A stretch of DNA of 64,000 bases from Cordia subcordata (lineage: Eukaryota > Streptophyta > Magnoliopsida > Boraginales > Cordiaceae): positions 16,167,001-16,231,000 of the forward strand of contig JAPTOF010000007.1 of the NCBI GenBank assembly GCA_028554755.1, read 5' to 3'. Positions 11,599 to 23,724 of this stretch are shown in pieces; the first letter of the stretch is position 1; each line of letters starts with the position of its first letter. A program made the translations under genes and the position numbers. A model generated the notes under the pieces. It worked only from the letters and a program-made list of their open reading frames with translations, ran no database searches and had not been told where the DNA came from.

Positions 11599-12185
11599 GT
11601 GATAGTCTTAGGAAAGCGCTCTAGAACACAGAGGCAAAACAAGCAGACTTGCTACATTAATACTACGAGCTGTATATTTAATTAGCGGACATCTCCACCA
11701 GATCTACGAATTGCGACTACCAAGTGCAGACGGCCATTAATCAACTCCACAAACACGAAGCTCAATTATGGCAACACTTTGGGCTCGTCACGACTACAAT
11801 TACGGATCCTCTCGCTTAACTGCAACTGTTTTGTGCTACCCCTTTTATCAGCCTTCGACCGTACTTACGATAGTTCCGTTTTTATCCCTTACCTCGGCCG
11901 ATGGTATCTCATCAGGGCCCTTTTTGTTTTAGTGTACGTAGAGGGACAATTTTGGCTAGACTTTATTTTGACTTTCGTTTCAGCATTAATACTTGCACTA
12001 GTTTGATTCTTTGTGTATGATTGACAGCTCCAACTGCAATGCAAAGTCTAACCTCTGGATAGGTGAGGAACACTTTCGGCTTTCAAGAAACAGAATACTA
12101 AGAAGGAGACAGAAGGAGTTGATAAAAAAGAATATAGGAGAAAGATTTAAATCAGAAACTAATTCCTGTGAGCTTGCCTGATGTG

Positions 12186-13072
12186 TAGGGGTGGAAATCG
12201 GATCGGATTTTCGGATAATCGGTTTTTTCGGGTTCGGGTGGAAAAAAAAATACTCGATCGGGTAGTTAATAGTAATTATCCGACCGGATATCGGATTTTT
12301 CGGATGCCGAGTTTTTCGGATTCGGATGTTCGGATACCCGACATTTCTATGAAGCTAAAAAATACAAAATTGTTTACTATATATATATATATGTATTTTT
12401 TTTGCAGTAAATTAGCAAATACATTCATTGATAGTCAAACTAATTACATCCATGTACACAAATAGCACGATGCTCAAAACTAAGCATCGGCTCCAATAAA
12501 AGAAAAGAGATTGTTCAAAATGACGATAGACAAATTAACTCTTTTTAAAATATAAAGATATTTCCATCATAACTACGAACCAAACAAAAAGGAAAAATCA
12601 ATAAATATTAACTATACAAATATATTTCCACATTTATCTAACTTAAACATAACAAATATTTATGCCAAATTAATGTTACATTTTGTTAATTCTACTTGTA
12701 TTACTCAATTCAGTTGTCTAATTTATTTACAAATAACTTAATTATATTATTTAACTTCTCATTACTTTTGTAGAATACTTTTTTTCTCTTTTTTTAATTG
12801 TACATTTTAATATTAATGCATTATATAAAATGTGAGTTAATATGTGTGTTATATTAGAATATTATGATGAATAATTTACTATGGAATGGTGTGTGTATTT
12901 TTTTCGGGTTTTTCGGATCGGGTTCGGGTAGGAAAAAACTACCCGATCTACTACCTGATATCTGATATTTTTTCGGATATCAGATTCGGATAATATCCGA
13001 ATCCGAAAATTTTGCATTTTTTCCACCCGATCGGGTTCGGGTTCGGGTACCCGATCCGAATTTCCACCCCTA
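12186..13072. mobile_element. Non-autonomous hAT element (TAGGGGTGG ends)
   Basis: 887-bp element with long terminal inverted repeats: left TAGGGGTGGAAATCGGATCG, right the complement of TAGGGGTGGAAATTCGGATC. It is flanked by a perfect 8-bp target duplication CTGATGTG (12178-12185 and 13073-13080), the length diagnostic of hAT. About 170 bp inside each end is packed with repeated TCGG/CCGA motifs (CGGATATC, CGGATTCGGAT), as expected of subterminal transposase-binding sites. The AT-rich middle (12350-12890) has no transposase reading frame, so movement would need a transposase from elsewhere. Confidence 0.92.
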
Positions 13073-13073
13073 C

Positions 13074-14703
13074 TGATGTGTGTGAGTTATCTATGTTTGC
13101 ATATAGTGTTTTTATGCACTTTTTAGGGTGTTTTAGAACTTATTTGGTGCATTTAATGTAGTATTCTGCATAATTGATGATATTTGCACATAACGAGTTT
13201 AGATGCATAAAAGCTACACTAAGTGCTATAATTTGTGATTTAGGTAATTATTGCAAGGGTTCGAGCTTAGACAAGAAAGAAATGAGCTAAAGAAGAAGAC
13301 CAAACACGAAAGAGAGCTCAAAGGGGCCAAAATTGAAGTTACCGGTTAAGTTGTCAAGGAGTACAGGTCAACCAATATGGTCGTCTGGTAAATAGAGGTT
13401 GACTGGTATGGTCGACCAGTATGAATAGAAAGCAAAGTTTTGTTACTGGTCAAGCATCAAGGAGAGCGCTAGTCAACTAGTAGGCGCGCTAGAGAGTCTA
13501 TAAATAACCCGTTTTAGCTCATTTTTAGGGGGAGGAACTTTCATTTCTTAAATCATAGTAAAACCTAAGCTTTTAGCCAATTCACCAAATACCCAAAGCA
13601 CCATCCACACACCATACCAAACAAGAATTGAAGCTTGTAACAAGGGATTGAAGAGATTTGATTTAGATTTGAGCAAGAGTTTGAAGGGGAGTTTCTCCCT
13701 TCTTTTATTATTCTTGTAAATATGCTTTTTAATTGAGTTAGATCTAGATTGATTGTTGTTGTATATTAGGTTAGGCTTTGAATAAAGGATATTTGTGTAT
13801 CTATGGCTCTTAATACATGCTTGTTTACATTAATTAATGGCATGATTCAATATTTCTATTTATTAAAGATCGGATATATCTATGTGTTTGATAAAATGTT
13901 AAGTGAAGACATATGTCTAATTTGTGCGTTTAGTGATTATATCCTGCTTCCATGTTGTTGATTGATGGTTCTTCTTTCATGCTTAAGCTAGGTTGGATTT
14001 CCTTTAGCTTTAAATCCAGCTAATAGGCTTCCCACTTAGTTTAACTGACCTTAGATGGACTAGGTCTTGGCTTTAGACCTAGCCAACAATTTAGAAACTG
14101 GGGTAGATTCAATCAACTTCACCCGAGACCTAATTAACTAAGCTCAAAAATCCTAGGTCATAAGGACCACACTATACTCTAGGAGTTGATGCCTAAGGAT
14201 AGAATTGCACAGTGTCCTAGACGATAATAAGGTTAGTTAGTGAGGCTCGACAAGAGTACTTAGTTAGTTAAGCCCTAAAACTACAATTGGCTTGAAGAAT
14301 CCTAAACTTCCAAGAGTTGACGCCTAGGGATAGGAGTCTACTTGCAATTGAGAGATAATAAGGTTAATTAGCTAGGCTACTCAATAGAGCAGTCAAAACC
14401 ATAGATAGACCGAATTATTGTCATAGCCCAAACCTAGTTGTGACAATTAGCCTAGATCCTCTTCTCCTTTGTTAGGCTTTCTTTCCTGAGCTTGGTAATT
14501 TTCATTCCTCCGTAACTTAGGCTTTATTTTCCATTTTTCGAGCTTTGTTTATTCTTAAAGATAGCATCAACATGCATGTAGCTACTATCTAGCACACAAG
14601 CATGTAGAGACCAAACTTAAGAGCCTCTTTGTGGAGACAATACTCGCACTCTATTTGCTATACCACGAAAAATTCGTACGCTTGTGGGTTTAAAACAATA
14701 TCA
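13074..14703 (+). repeat. 5' LTR of element C
   Basis: 1630 bp, beginning TGATGTGTGTGAG and ending CAATATCA. It is identified by its position before a primer-binding site and by the match of its last ~180 bp (about 14515-14703) to 18305-18487. A TATA box CTATAAATA lies at about 13497-13505. Short repeated blocks around GGTCGACCAGTATG (13370-13480) are a feature of this LTR. The hAT element 12186-13072 duplicated its first bases. Confidence 0.75.
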
Positions 14704-14706
14704 AGT

Positions 14707-14722
14707 TTTTGGCGCTATTGCC
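14707..14722 (+). other. Primer-binding site of element C (tRNA-Asp type)
   Basis: TTTTGGCGCTATTGCC starts three bases after the LTR end. It resembles TGGCGCCGTTGCC, the complement of the 3' end of tRNA-Asp used by Athila/Tat elements, with C-to-T and G-to-A changes. Confidence 0.7.
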
Positions 14723-16430
14723 AAAGAGGCACGACATTGATTCTTTGTGTGCTTTTGTGTTTGTGATTAGTTGTTTTCTTATTTTTCTATGTTTACTTGC
14801 TTTCCTTTATTTGAAAACTACAAAAAAAATTGAAAAATCTTGAAAAATCAAAAAAAAAATGAAAATTTTGAAAAATCTAAAAAAAGTCTTGAATTGAGAA
14901 GAGGTTTACTTGTATTGTTTGGGCACGGATAGATGTAATGTTTCTTGGCGGTCACTTGTATCCTCTTCCCTACCACCCTTATATGCTCCTAATGCTTGTG
15001 TTTTAGCATCATAGTACATGTTGTCCCCTTGCATATGGAAATCCCCCATCTAGTGCTTATTTAAGTCATGATCCCTACAGTCAAATGCCCTCATATGCAT
15101 CTACATATAGTTTTCATAACCATAGGGAGCCAAATCATGCATTTGCATGATTGGGTCAAGATGACTCTTCATTTTATCCACCTCTTAATTTTGATTATCC
15201 ATCTCCGACACCATCTTTTCTAACATATCCTTTCTCTGAGTTTTTTGATGATTATGCCTATTTTTATCCCAATCATGATACTTACCATTTTCATTTGGAT
15301 GAACTCTTTTTCACGTGATGAAAAGTTTGAAGAAATCCAAGTCTTAGCCCGTTAAAATGCTCAACTCCTCTAAACTTATCAAGAGAAACTACAGAGAATG
15401 TTGGAACAAACCATATAACTAGTCGAGGGCTTTGTGAGCATAGTTGAGAATGAGTAACCCGTTGAGAGTATTAAGATACCATTTGAGTAGGTTGATGGAA
15501 TGGAAGTGAGACTTATGGATGGGTAGATTAGTGGTAAGATTGATGATGGTCGAGGTAGAAAGATAGATGAGGAGGTTGATTGAGGAAAAGAATGAATTTG
15601 ATCGTGTACTAGTTCTTGATGACTTTGGGTATGTCTTAGAGGAAATGGTATTCTATCCTCCCATTTTTTGACCGCCTCCCATTGAGTTATATGAACCTAT
15701 TTTTCCCTCTCTTCCTACATTCCACACACATTGGAAGGATGAGTTGATGTTCTTAGTATTCAATGTGATTTTGAGTCTACATTTAGGGAGTTAAATGCAT
15801 GTAGCTTACTTGAGAATTCATGTTTGCATGATAAAGAGTCTTTTGAGTTCTATTTTACCCCATTACCTATGTCACCCTTTGTGAGGAGCTAGAGGGACCT
15901 TTGCATGTTCATTTCTCCTCCTATAGAGAAGAAGAGTCTTTTGCTTCTACATCTTCTTTCATTGACTTTCCTTTTCTACCTATTTCCATTCTGTTGAGCC
16001 TCCCTTTACTTTAGAGCTAACATTTGTGCCTTTTTTTATGGAATACTTTCACCTAGGACTAGGAGACACAGCACCCACATTACATGTACTAGACTTATCC
16101 TTAACCCATGGGGAAGGTGTATTCTTAGCCTTAGATTATGAGAAGAAGGCCGTGGGTGGTTAATTAGTGATCAAGCGGGGCATGATTCTTTGCATTGTTG
16201 TATGGTCCTTACCACATGTGAGTACACACTTTTATTTCACACTTCGAGGTGGGATGCCTTAGAAAAAGGGTGCATTGTGCATTCATTGCCCTGTCTTATA
16301 TTGCATGGCCCTTTCTCTTCTACCTTCTGTGCTTCATTGATTATTCGGCACTTTGTGCCACAAAACTTTAAACATAGATTACTCTAACAATGGTGCCCGA
16401 CTGGGGGCTTTACATCCAACGCTACTAGGA
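14723..16430 (+). pseudogene. Element C internal region with decayed, unrecognised coding sequence
   Basis: A faint coding trace runs through this region with stops and frame changes: a Tyr/Ser/Pro-rich stretch (about 15020-15310, with DPYSQMPSYASTYSFHNHRE), a helix-like stretch (15315-15510), then PPIELYEPIFPSLPTFHTHW (15673-15735) and a hydrophobic/Pro-rich stretch to about 16130. No reverse transcriptase, RNase H, integrase or protease motif is visible. It may be a gag-like or element-specific protein of a non-autonomous Tat derivative. I do not recognise it. Confidence 0.4.
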
Positions 16431-17524
16431 GGCATTCTAGAAATGTTTATACTTTCTTTGTTTTCCTTGTCTTTTACTTGTTTTTGCTTTTGTATATAGT
16501 AGATTAGATTTCTTTTGTTTCTCTTACCTTTTGATAGTTTAGGCTTTCATTTGTTGCTTTTATTTTTAGTAGGTTAGATTTTTGCTCCCTTACTTATTCT
16601 TGCCCCATTTCCATCATTTGTCGATCAATCCTATACCTCTTCTATACATCCTTGTTTAACTTTTAAATGCCGATATAGACTTGCATTGTATAGCCTACTA
16701 ATCTCTTCTTTGTTTTTTTGAGCATTAGTGCTTTCTATAAAAGATGGAAACTAGTAGACCGTTGGATTATCGTTTGGCATCTGTGGGCTTACAAGGAAAC
16801 AAGGTTCTATCTCTCCAATCTTTAAGTGTCCCTATCTATCCCCTTCCACATTCCCCATATATGTTTCATGTTGCTTGCTTATTGTGTGGTTTTATACCAT
16901 TCGCTTGAGGGCAAGCAAAGTTTAGGTTTAGGGGTGTGTTTATTCCTTTATTGTTTATATCATTATGCTTGTTTTTGCTCAAAATGTATTCAATTTTTTT
17001 GCATATTTTGAGTTGCTTATTTCTGTATTGGTTAGAAGGTTGGCTTTTGTCATTAACATAATTTATTGGAAAAGATGAGGGAGTATTGTGGGACCGAACG
17101 TAATGTGGGGTACGACCTAGACTCTTAAGAAATTCCTTTTGAAAAGTATAGAGAGTGAGTATTTTTAAGAATGGACCTTCTAGTTCCCCTTCCTTGATTA
17201 GTTCTTTTGATGTGACTTAGCCCTTTTCTATTATTTTTGTTTTATATTATGTATTGAGAAAAATTTTAAAAATGGAAACATAGAAAAGGTGAAGAAAAGG
17301 GGTGAAAAAAGTGGAAAAAATGAAAAAAATTAAAAAAAGTGAAAAATGAAAAAAAGGCCAAATGGCAATGAAAAGTGAAGTGTTGGATAGTCAAGTGACA
17401 CAATGTCAATTTGATACAAGTGTTTTATTTTGTTATCTTATTGTGTTGTAAACAAGGCTTTTATGTCAAATTGTGAGCCATTGTGATATATTTTTCTTTT
17501 CCTTGTATCTTTGGGCTAAGTGCA
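16431..17524 (+). other. Element C 3' internal noncoding region
   Basis: It follows a post-pol-like box at about 16398-16434 (GACTGGGGGCTTTACATCCA then CTAGGAGGCATTC). A purine/GT-rich box GTTTAGGTTTAGGGGTGTG (about 16921-16939) resembles the polypurine-like box of these elements. A/G-rich low-complexity sequence fills 17260-17380. No gene supported. Confidence 0.4.
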
Positions 17525-18304
17525 TGTTAAGGGGCCATGTCAGTTGAAGGGGGCAAAAAGTATCAACATCTTGTGTGCGTGAGTTTAAATCCTAAGTGTT
17601 GCGGTGGTTTTAACTAGCTTGGTGAGTTCCCAAAAGGTGTGAGACCTCGTGTGCTTAAGAGGAGCATCTAAAAAAGCTAGAGGAGCCCTTACATAAAAAG
17701 AATGACCTTTTATACCCCTTAAAATCGAAAGAAAAACAAGTCAATACAATTAGTAACTCTTTGAAAAGCATGAGGATAGACTATGTGTAATCCGCAACCC
17801 TTCATCACCGGATTAGAAATCCAGATAGTCCAGTACCAAAGCATGAGGTGTAATTCGTAAGTCTCTATAGTGGTGTTAGGTTTGAGGAAATACGACATCC
17901 ATGTGCACCACTAGCTATTCTTCGACCGTAGGGTACATACCACAAGATGCTCATAATAGAATCATGTTCAGTAAACATGTCTCTATTCCTCATTGTGGAT
18001 CACCTTGGTGTCTCTACACTCTTTGGTCATAGGATAACCAACTCATGTGAAGCACTATAACTTAAACTTGATAAAATTGATGTTTTAGTATCAATTCTAT
18101 CATTCGGTTATGAACTAGGTTTAAGGATAACCGAGCTATCCCTTATTCACATAGCCCTATTAAGTCATTCTAAGGATTACGTCATGATCTAACAATTGAG
18201 GAGAATATTTATGATATGACATAAGGCCGAAAGTAAGACGATTCATGTACAAATCAGTACAAAATCTACAATAGATGACTGACTTTAGGACACCATTTCT
18301 AACA
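17525..18304 (-). repeat. Copia-type LTR fragment (TGTTA...TAACA) within the 3' LTR of element C
   Basis: Read on -, it starts TGTTAGAAATGGTGTCC, has a TATA box GGGGTATAAAAGG (about 17705-17718) and may end CCCCTTAACA at 17525, giving TGTTA/TAACA ends. No matching target duplication was found (GTGCA left, GCTTA right). Most of element C's 3' LTR to its left is missing, so a deletion probably removed one flank. The right end is firm; the left end is tentative. Confidence 0.45.
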
Positions 18305-18487
18305 GCTTAGGCTTTATTTTTTGTTTTTTGAGCTCCTTTTAATCTTAAAGAAAACATCCACATGCACATTGCTACTCTCTAGCACACAAGCATGAATAGA
18401 CCAAACTTAGGAGCCTTCGTATGGAAACGATATTTGCCATCCGCTCTACCACGCACAGTCCATACGCTTACAGATTTAAAATAATCC
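18305..18487 (+). repeat. 3' LTR remnant of element C
   Basis: GCTTAGGCTTTATTTT...CATACGCTTACAGATTTAAA matches the last ~180 bp of the 5' LTR (14515-14703) with many substitutions. It is followed by target copy TTGCC. Its terminal bases are altered (ATAATCC instead of ATATCA). Confidence 0.75.
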
Positions 18488-18720
18488 TTGCCATTTCCCA
18501 AGAATCTAGGTAGTAAGGCTTTAAATAATTTCCATTAATCGCCCTTGAGGGAAATCCACCCTCTAAGTTGCAGAGTCTATATGTGTCTCTAAGCAAAATC
18601 TGATCCACAATGTAGGGACCCTTCTAATTTGGGGACTACTTTCCATACTCGTCCTTTGGCCAAGTGGAAGAGTGGCTTCCCAAGCTAGGTCTCCTTGGCT
18701 AAAGGACTTCGCTTTCACCT
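18488..18720 (-). pseudogene. Tat integrase C-terminal end (segment cut off by elements B and C)
   Basis: On - this reads KSFSQGDLAWEATLPLG from the junction with element B, then degraded sequence and INGNYLKPYY near 18500-18530, the usual end of Tat-lineage integrases. Frame changes are present. It continues the integrase sequence of 25050-25310; the two are separated only by element B. Known role: C-terminal DNA-binding region of integrase. Confidence 0.8.
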
Positions 18721-20049
18721 TGATGGGTGTTGAATCCATCAAAAATAAATTCCTATTCTTACCTCATATTTGTGATAGTAGTGAGAAAGGTCAAACCCTA
18801 GGGATTGGTTTATAAAATATAATTTTCACGCCAAGATAGGAGAACAAGTGACATACATGAAAGAGAAGAGTTGACAATTAAAATTAAATAAATGATAAAT
18901 AAAAAAACTAGAGAGTTAACAGTTGATTAAAAATAAATCAAGAAAATTAAAATAGAATTAAAAGGGTTTAATGACCTAGCCTAGGGTGTATTCTCCATTT
19001 AGGCCCACATATTTAATTCTAGATGCAAAGATGACTTTTGCTTATTTTGATAAACCAGCTATTGTTGTTGACACAACCTAACAACTTAATCCTTCCTTTT
19101 GGTATTGAAAATGGTTTAAACGCCCAATGATTTTTCCTCAATTATCACCTTATCTATTAGGCGGTCTAACCCCTGAAAATACCTGTGGGGTCTATCTAAA
19201 GGTAACACTATAACTCTAGAAGGACTTGATTCTAAAATTCAATTATCTTGCGGCAATCGCTCAGTTATAATTTATATTTTCCTAAGAAACTAGTTTACCA
19301 CTATTTTTAAATCAGTTAGATTAATTATTTAATTTCTCTAATTGGCCACCTATCATCAAGCAATTGAACAACCAAATATAGAATTGAACAATCACAAGAT
19401 AATATTAATTATTAAATCAGACCACATATAAATACGAAAAAGAAGCGAAAGGAGAAAATTAGTTGGATCTCACAGATTTGTAGAACCATAAACTTCAAAT
19501 TAACCCTGCCTAGGATAAAAGTCTGGCAATTAGGCGCCTAAAAGAAAGAAAAGTATTTGCTAGAAAAATAATGAATAAAAGCTTGAATACTCCCCACATA
19601 GTTCTTAGAAGATTTATAGAAAAATATCTAACCTAAGTGTTCCCTCAAATAAGGAAACTCTTTTGGTGCTAATTTAAAATAAAAGGCAAATATCCTTTAA
19701 TATAATATTGGTCAAAATAAAACTCCTCCAAAATATTATCTTTCCTTCCAGAATTAAAATCATCTTTTGCCCCATAATTTCTACCCAAGAAAGTCAAAAA
19801 ATATCTTCTAATTATTGGTCAAACTAGTCAATCCCACAAAATCTTGCGTGGACGAGTCTAAGGTTGCGGCATTCAATTAACAGCTCCAAACATGTCCAAA
19901 AGCTTCTTGAATCGATATACATATCACTTCCATCTTCTTTTCCAGCCATTTCCATTTCAAAATACACAAAATAACCTTAATTAGGAAGCATCTAGTTTTG
20001 AATTTAAGCATAAACAACTATAGATTCATGGGTTGTTTTGGACTTATCA
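18721..20049 (-). repeat. 3' LTR of element B
   Basis: 1329 bp, starting (on -) TGATAAGTCCAAAACAACCC and ending ACACCCATCA. The polypurine tract TGTGGGGGGATT lies directly upstream on - (about 20050-20061). Confidence 0.9.
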
Positions 20050-23000
20050 AATCCCCCCACAATTAGACCATGCTTGCCCTCAAGCATAAACTCAATTTAG
20101 AACATAAAATTCTCATGCAAGATTTCTTCAAAATCTTATTTCTCATGTTGGACACAAGGCCAAACAACATTTAAGAACACATATAAGCATGAAACAACTA
20201 CAAATGTTCTCATAGCACTAACCCAAAGTTTTCTTCTCTCATGCACTTGATATCTGAAACAACATATAACTCACACCAAAAGACATTCAGTATCAAGCTT
20301 TACCTTACAAACCCTTCAACAAACTTAAGCACAACTCAAAACAAAAGTCTTCACACAAATTCATTCACTTCAACAAACTCAAGCATGCTGCATAAACAAG
20401 CAGATTAAAGCCTTTTGCTTTTTTTAACATCACACTAGCAAAGCTTTAACTCTTAAATACAATACCTAGACACATTTAACTTCCACGGACACTTTGTAGC
20501 AAACAATCCTTTTCATGCATTCTTTTCAATAACATTGACTTTAAACCAATCTTAAGACACTTCAAAATTTTTTTTTTCAAAAACTTAGATCTTTCTTAAG
20601 CAAAAACTTTTGAAGAAATAATCATTTTCCAAAACATGACCCAAATTTTTTTTTAAAAGTCACCACTCTATCTTGTTGCACCAAAATTCCACCTTACTTT
20701 AAAAAAACCTCAACTTCCTCACCATACAAACTCAAGCATATAACCTGTTAAAATCCTTACACCACAACTTATAGAAACCCAAAGAGGAAAACAAAATGAG
20801 CCGGTGTTTAGCAAGACAAAACAAGTACCACCACATGTACAAGCCATATTGTTAGCTATCAAACATTAGGTAAATGAACCTTGCACCAATTAAAACACAC
20901 ACAAATTATAGCGACGAAATGATTATACCAATGCAAAGAAGCAAAATCAAAAGTGTTTGCCTCGATATGCAATTTTTCTCAAGAAAAACAAGTTCGTGCC
21001 TAGTCTCAAGTTGCTAATAAAGCCAAATCACTTGAATTGCTTTAATCACTTTGCATACACTTCATTACTTTCATGACTTGCTTAGAATGTCACTTAACCT
21101 TTTTTACCAATGACAAACATTTGTGATGAATGCCCTTGGTTATTTAGTTGGTCACAATTCTAGGTGGCTACTAATTCCATTCATGGTCCCCTTTTTGGTT
21201 GACCAGCAGAGTGAGAGGTGCTTTTTTCCTTTTTTTCTTCATTTATGTGTCTTTTTTCACAATTTGAACAATAACTTCAAGGCATTTTTGTAGGAGTGAC
21301 CTAAACTCCGGCATACCTTTTCCAAGGCACTCACTTTTTACATTTTACCACAAAAATAAGTCAAGATAAGCACGCATCAAACTCAAACTAGGCATTAGTT
21401 TTCAATTTCAGCACATGTAAACTTTTAAGCCTAAGTAAAAATTAAGCAAGGTTCAAGCACTTTGTGCTGAAAGCAACTACTAAAGGCAACTAAATACCAT
21501 AGGGATAGATCTATTGTAGATACTAGCTTATAATTGCAACCAATTTAAGTTTTTTGAGCGTGAAAACATTGAAAAATAAAAAAGAGTGCCAATTTTTTCC
21601 AAAAAGAAAAAGAGAGCAAACAGACAATGAGATTTAACACAATTAAGCTTATGTTTCTCTTTTTTCTTTTCTTTTTTTTTTTGGCAACAAAAAGGCAAGA
21701 AGTTCTCTCTCTCCTACACATAAAACACATATTGTCCTCAATGTGAAAGAAAATAAAATAAAGAAAACAAAATAAAAAATAAATAGACAAAACATAAAGA
21801 AAAGGACAACGACTTTCCTCAAATTCCACGAAGGAATGAGTGTGAGGTGGTAGTGCTAATTGGAGGATCGATTTGCTAGAGGTGTTTAGACCTGCAAGAA
21901 CAAAGAAACAGCACCTTCCTCCTCTTTTGCTGCAAATGCAGAGTATATAAAACAATTCAAATCCCATCTCGAAAATCAACAAGGATGTTATAATAGATAT
22001 GCAAGAAGGCATCAAAAGTAGCATATTCATCCTCAATGAAACTCACAGCTGAGTTAAACCTGTTGATCGATAAACTAAATAGAATACCTATCAACCAAAA
22101 ATGAGCTACACCATAATATCTAAAAATAGACCTAGATGGGTTCACAAAGTGAAAGGTTGAGTAAACTCTTTACAAGGTTCAAAATATGCAGGACAATTAA
22201 CATCAATATGTGATTTTCAACCAATATTCTTAACCAAAATATGAACTGATTTCAAACCCAACCTTTTTCCTAAAGTTTCATCCTAAATGAATTTGCAAAA
22301 AGAAAAACATTTCTCTCTACACAACTCAAGATAAGCATGATTTTCAATTGCAAAATATGTATCCCAATGAAATCCAATGAATTATACACCATCATAATAC
22401 TCAAATATCCGAAAACAAATCAATCTTAGGGCATTAAAAGTGTATTTTCCATGTTAGTCATGCCTAATTAGTGCATAAGATTTCCATCATAACTCTTGAT
22501 AAGCATGACATACAATCCTAAACTAAGAAACCCAACAAAATTTTCACAAAATTCGTCCACCACACTCTTGGAACACAAAATCTCCAAAATCTTAACATGT
22601 AAAAACTTCAAGAAGGTATAGGATGAGAAGAGATTTTTGGAATACCTCTTTTTTTTCTTGAATTTGAAAAACAAAGTTAGGTATGCAAAGGTTCATCCTT
22701 GGGCGTAAGAGTGGGTTGACTAACTTGAATCCGGGATCTACCATGTCAAAGAAAAATAACATAAGAGTGCTTGATGACTTGAGAAGAGGCAGTAACGCAC
22801 ACTGGCAGTGGCAACCGACCACCCACGATGGTAGTGGGTGGTTGCATGCTTGCTTCCTTGTTCTTGTGTGTTATGGGTTTGATTTTGGAGGTTTGCTTGC
22901 TTACTTTTTCTTGGCCATAATGTGTATTTGCAAGTGGATTGGTGGTTTTGGTGAGAATTTGAAGTTTTGGAGAGTTGTTAAAGATGGATCGTGGTGGTGG

Positions 23001-23700
23001 GTGCGATTTTTGTTTTTTGTATTCTTAACTTTCGAGTTTAATTTCGGTGTTACTCTTGCCTCCTTTGAAGATTTTGCAAGTGGATGTTGAGATTTGTTGA
23101 AGGATTAAAGCTCTTGACTAATGGTTATAATAGTTTGTGGCGGTCAATTTGGTGGTGAAGGTATGATGAAAAAGAAGAGGGAAAAAGGAAATAATAAAAG
23201 TGGGAGACTTGTCCAAGTTTTATTACCTAAAGGAACAGCCTTGTTTCCTTAGGTATGGGTACGCCTAAGTCACTACTATTATAATCATTAGGAAGCATGA
23301 TATTTTCAATAGTTGAATGTACTTTCTCCACTAAAATCAATTCCTTGCAACCACCAAAACACTCTAGGATTTCATCAAACAAAGTTTAGGGTGTCAAGGT
23401 AGAAGATGACAAAAAACTACTTAAAATTTACTAGAAAATAAGAAAAATTGCAAAAATCAAAATTAAAAGAAAACACTCTAGGGAGTTAGACGTGGGTTGC
23501 CTCCCATAAGTGCCTTTGTTTAACGTCATAGGCTTAACATAGCCAATCACCTAAGCTTTATCCATTGACTAGTTCTTCTTGCCTTTTTTACAGCTTTGCT
23601 TCTTTCATCAAGCTTTGTGTGGTTCTTTCAGTCTCTAGATAAAATTGTAAATCACTTGAAATCTCACCTTGTCATAACAAGAGGAAATATTAGTGCACCA
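20050..23700 (-). other. Element B internal noncoding region
   Basis: Collinear with 1985-4914 of element A when reversed: the post-pol box (about 23475-23545, TTAAACAAAGGCACTTATGG), a block near 22740-22480, the CATTGAGGACAATATG box at about 21727-21742, and the polypurine tract next to the 3' LTR. No gag, protease, reverse transcriptase or integrase. Open frames at 21545-22036 (-) and 22683-23090 (+) have biased composition and no recognisable family. Confidence 0.75.
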
Positions 23701-23702
23701 AG

Positions 23703-23721
23703 CCTTAGCAACGGCGCCAAA
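23703..23721 (-). other. Primer-binding site of element B (tRNA-Asp type)
   Basis: On - it reads TTGGCGCCGTTGCTAAGG just inside the 5' LTR, matching the tRNA-Asp complement TGGCGCCGTTGCC in its first 12 bases. This fixes the element's orientation. Confidence 0.85.
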
Positions 23722-23724
23722 ATT

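Larger units (their letters stand above)
8761..12178 (-). mobile_element. Probable 3' part of the interrupted Tat-lineage element, including LTR-like sequence
   Basis: This segment abuts the target duplication TTGCC of element C (12174-12178). On the far side of C the sequence continues as the end of a Tat pol gene on - (18488-18720), so 8.8-12.2 kb should be its post-pol region and 3' LTR. Supporting this, the - strand at 9770-10020 contains GTGCATTAAATGCGGGAAA-like text typical of Tat/Ogre LTRs, and a purine-rich post-pol stretch lies near 11.9 kb. No clear TG...CA LTR pair, polypurine tract or left boundary could be fixed. Inside are a MITE (10072-10531) and a + strand coding remnant (10585-11598). 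Confidence 0.4.
12179..18487 (+). mobile_element. Non-autonomous Tat/Athila-type LTR element C, nested in Tat host
   Basis: The element is bounded by the 5-bp target duplication TTGCC (12174-12178 and 18488-18492). The 5' LTR is complete (TGATGTG...ATATCA) apart from a hAT insertion at its tip. A tRNA-Asp-type primer site (TTTTGGCGCTATTGCC) follows, then about 3.5 kb of internal sequence without recognisable reverse transcriptase or integrase. Of the 3' LTR only the last 183 bp remain (18305-18487), next to a copia LTR fragment. It interrupts the Tat post-pol region on the opposite strand. Confidence 0.75.

Noticed and set aside
17525..18304. Complete solo LTR with target duplication
   Set aside because: Ends look LTR-like, but flanks GTGCA and GCTTA do not match; kept only as an LTR fragment.
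22683..23090. 135-codon + strand open frame rich in Trp, Phe and Gly
   Set aside because: Lies antisense within the noncoding region of element B, has biased composition and no recognisable domain. The matching block in element A is not open.
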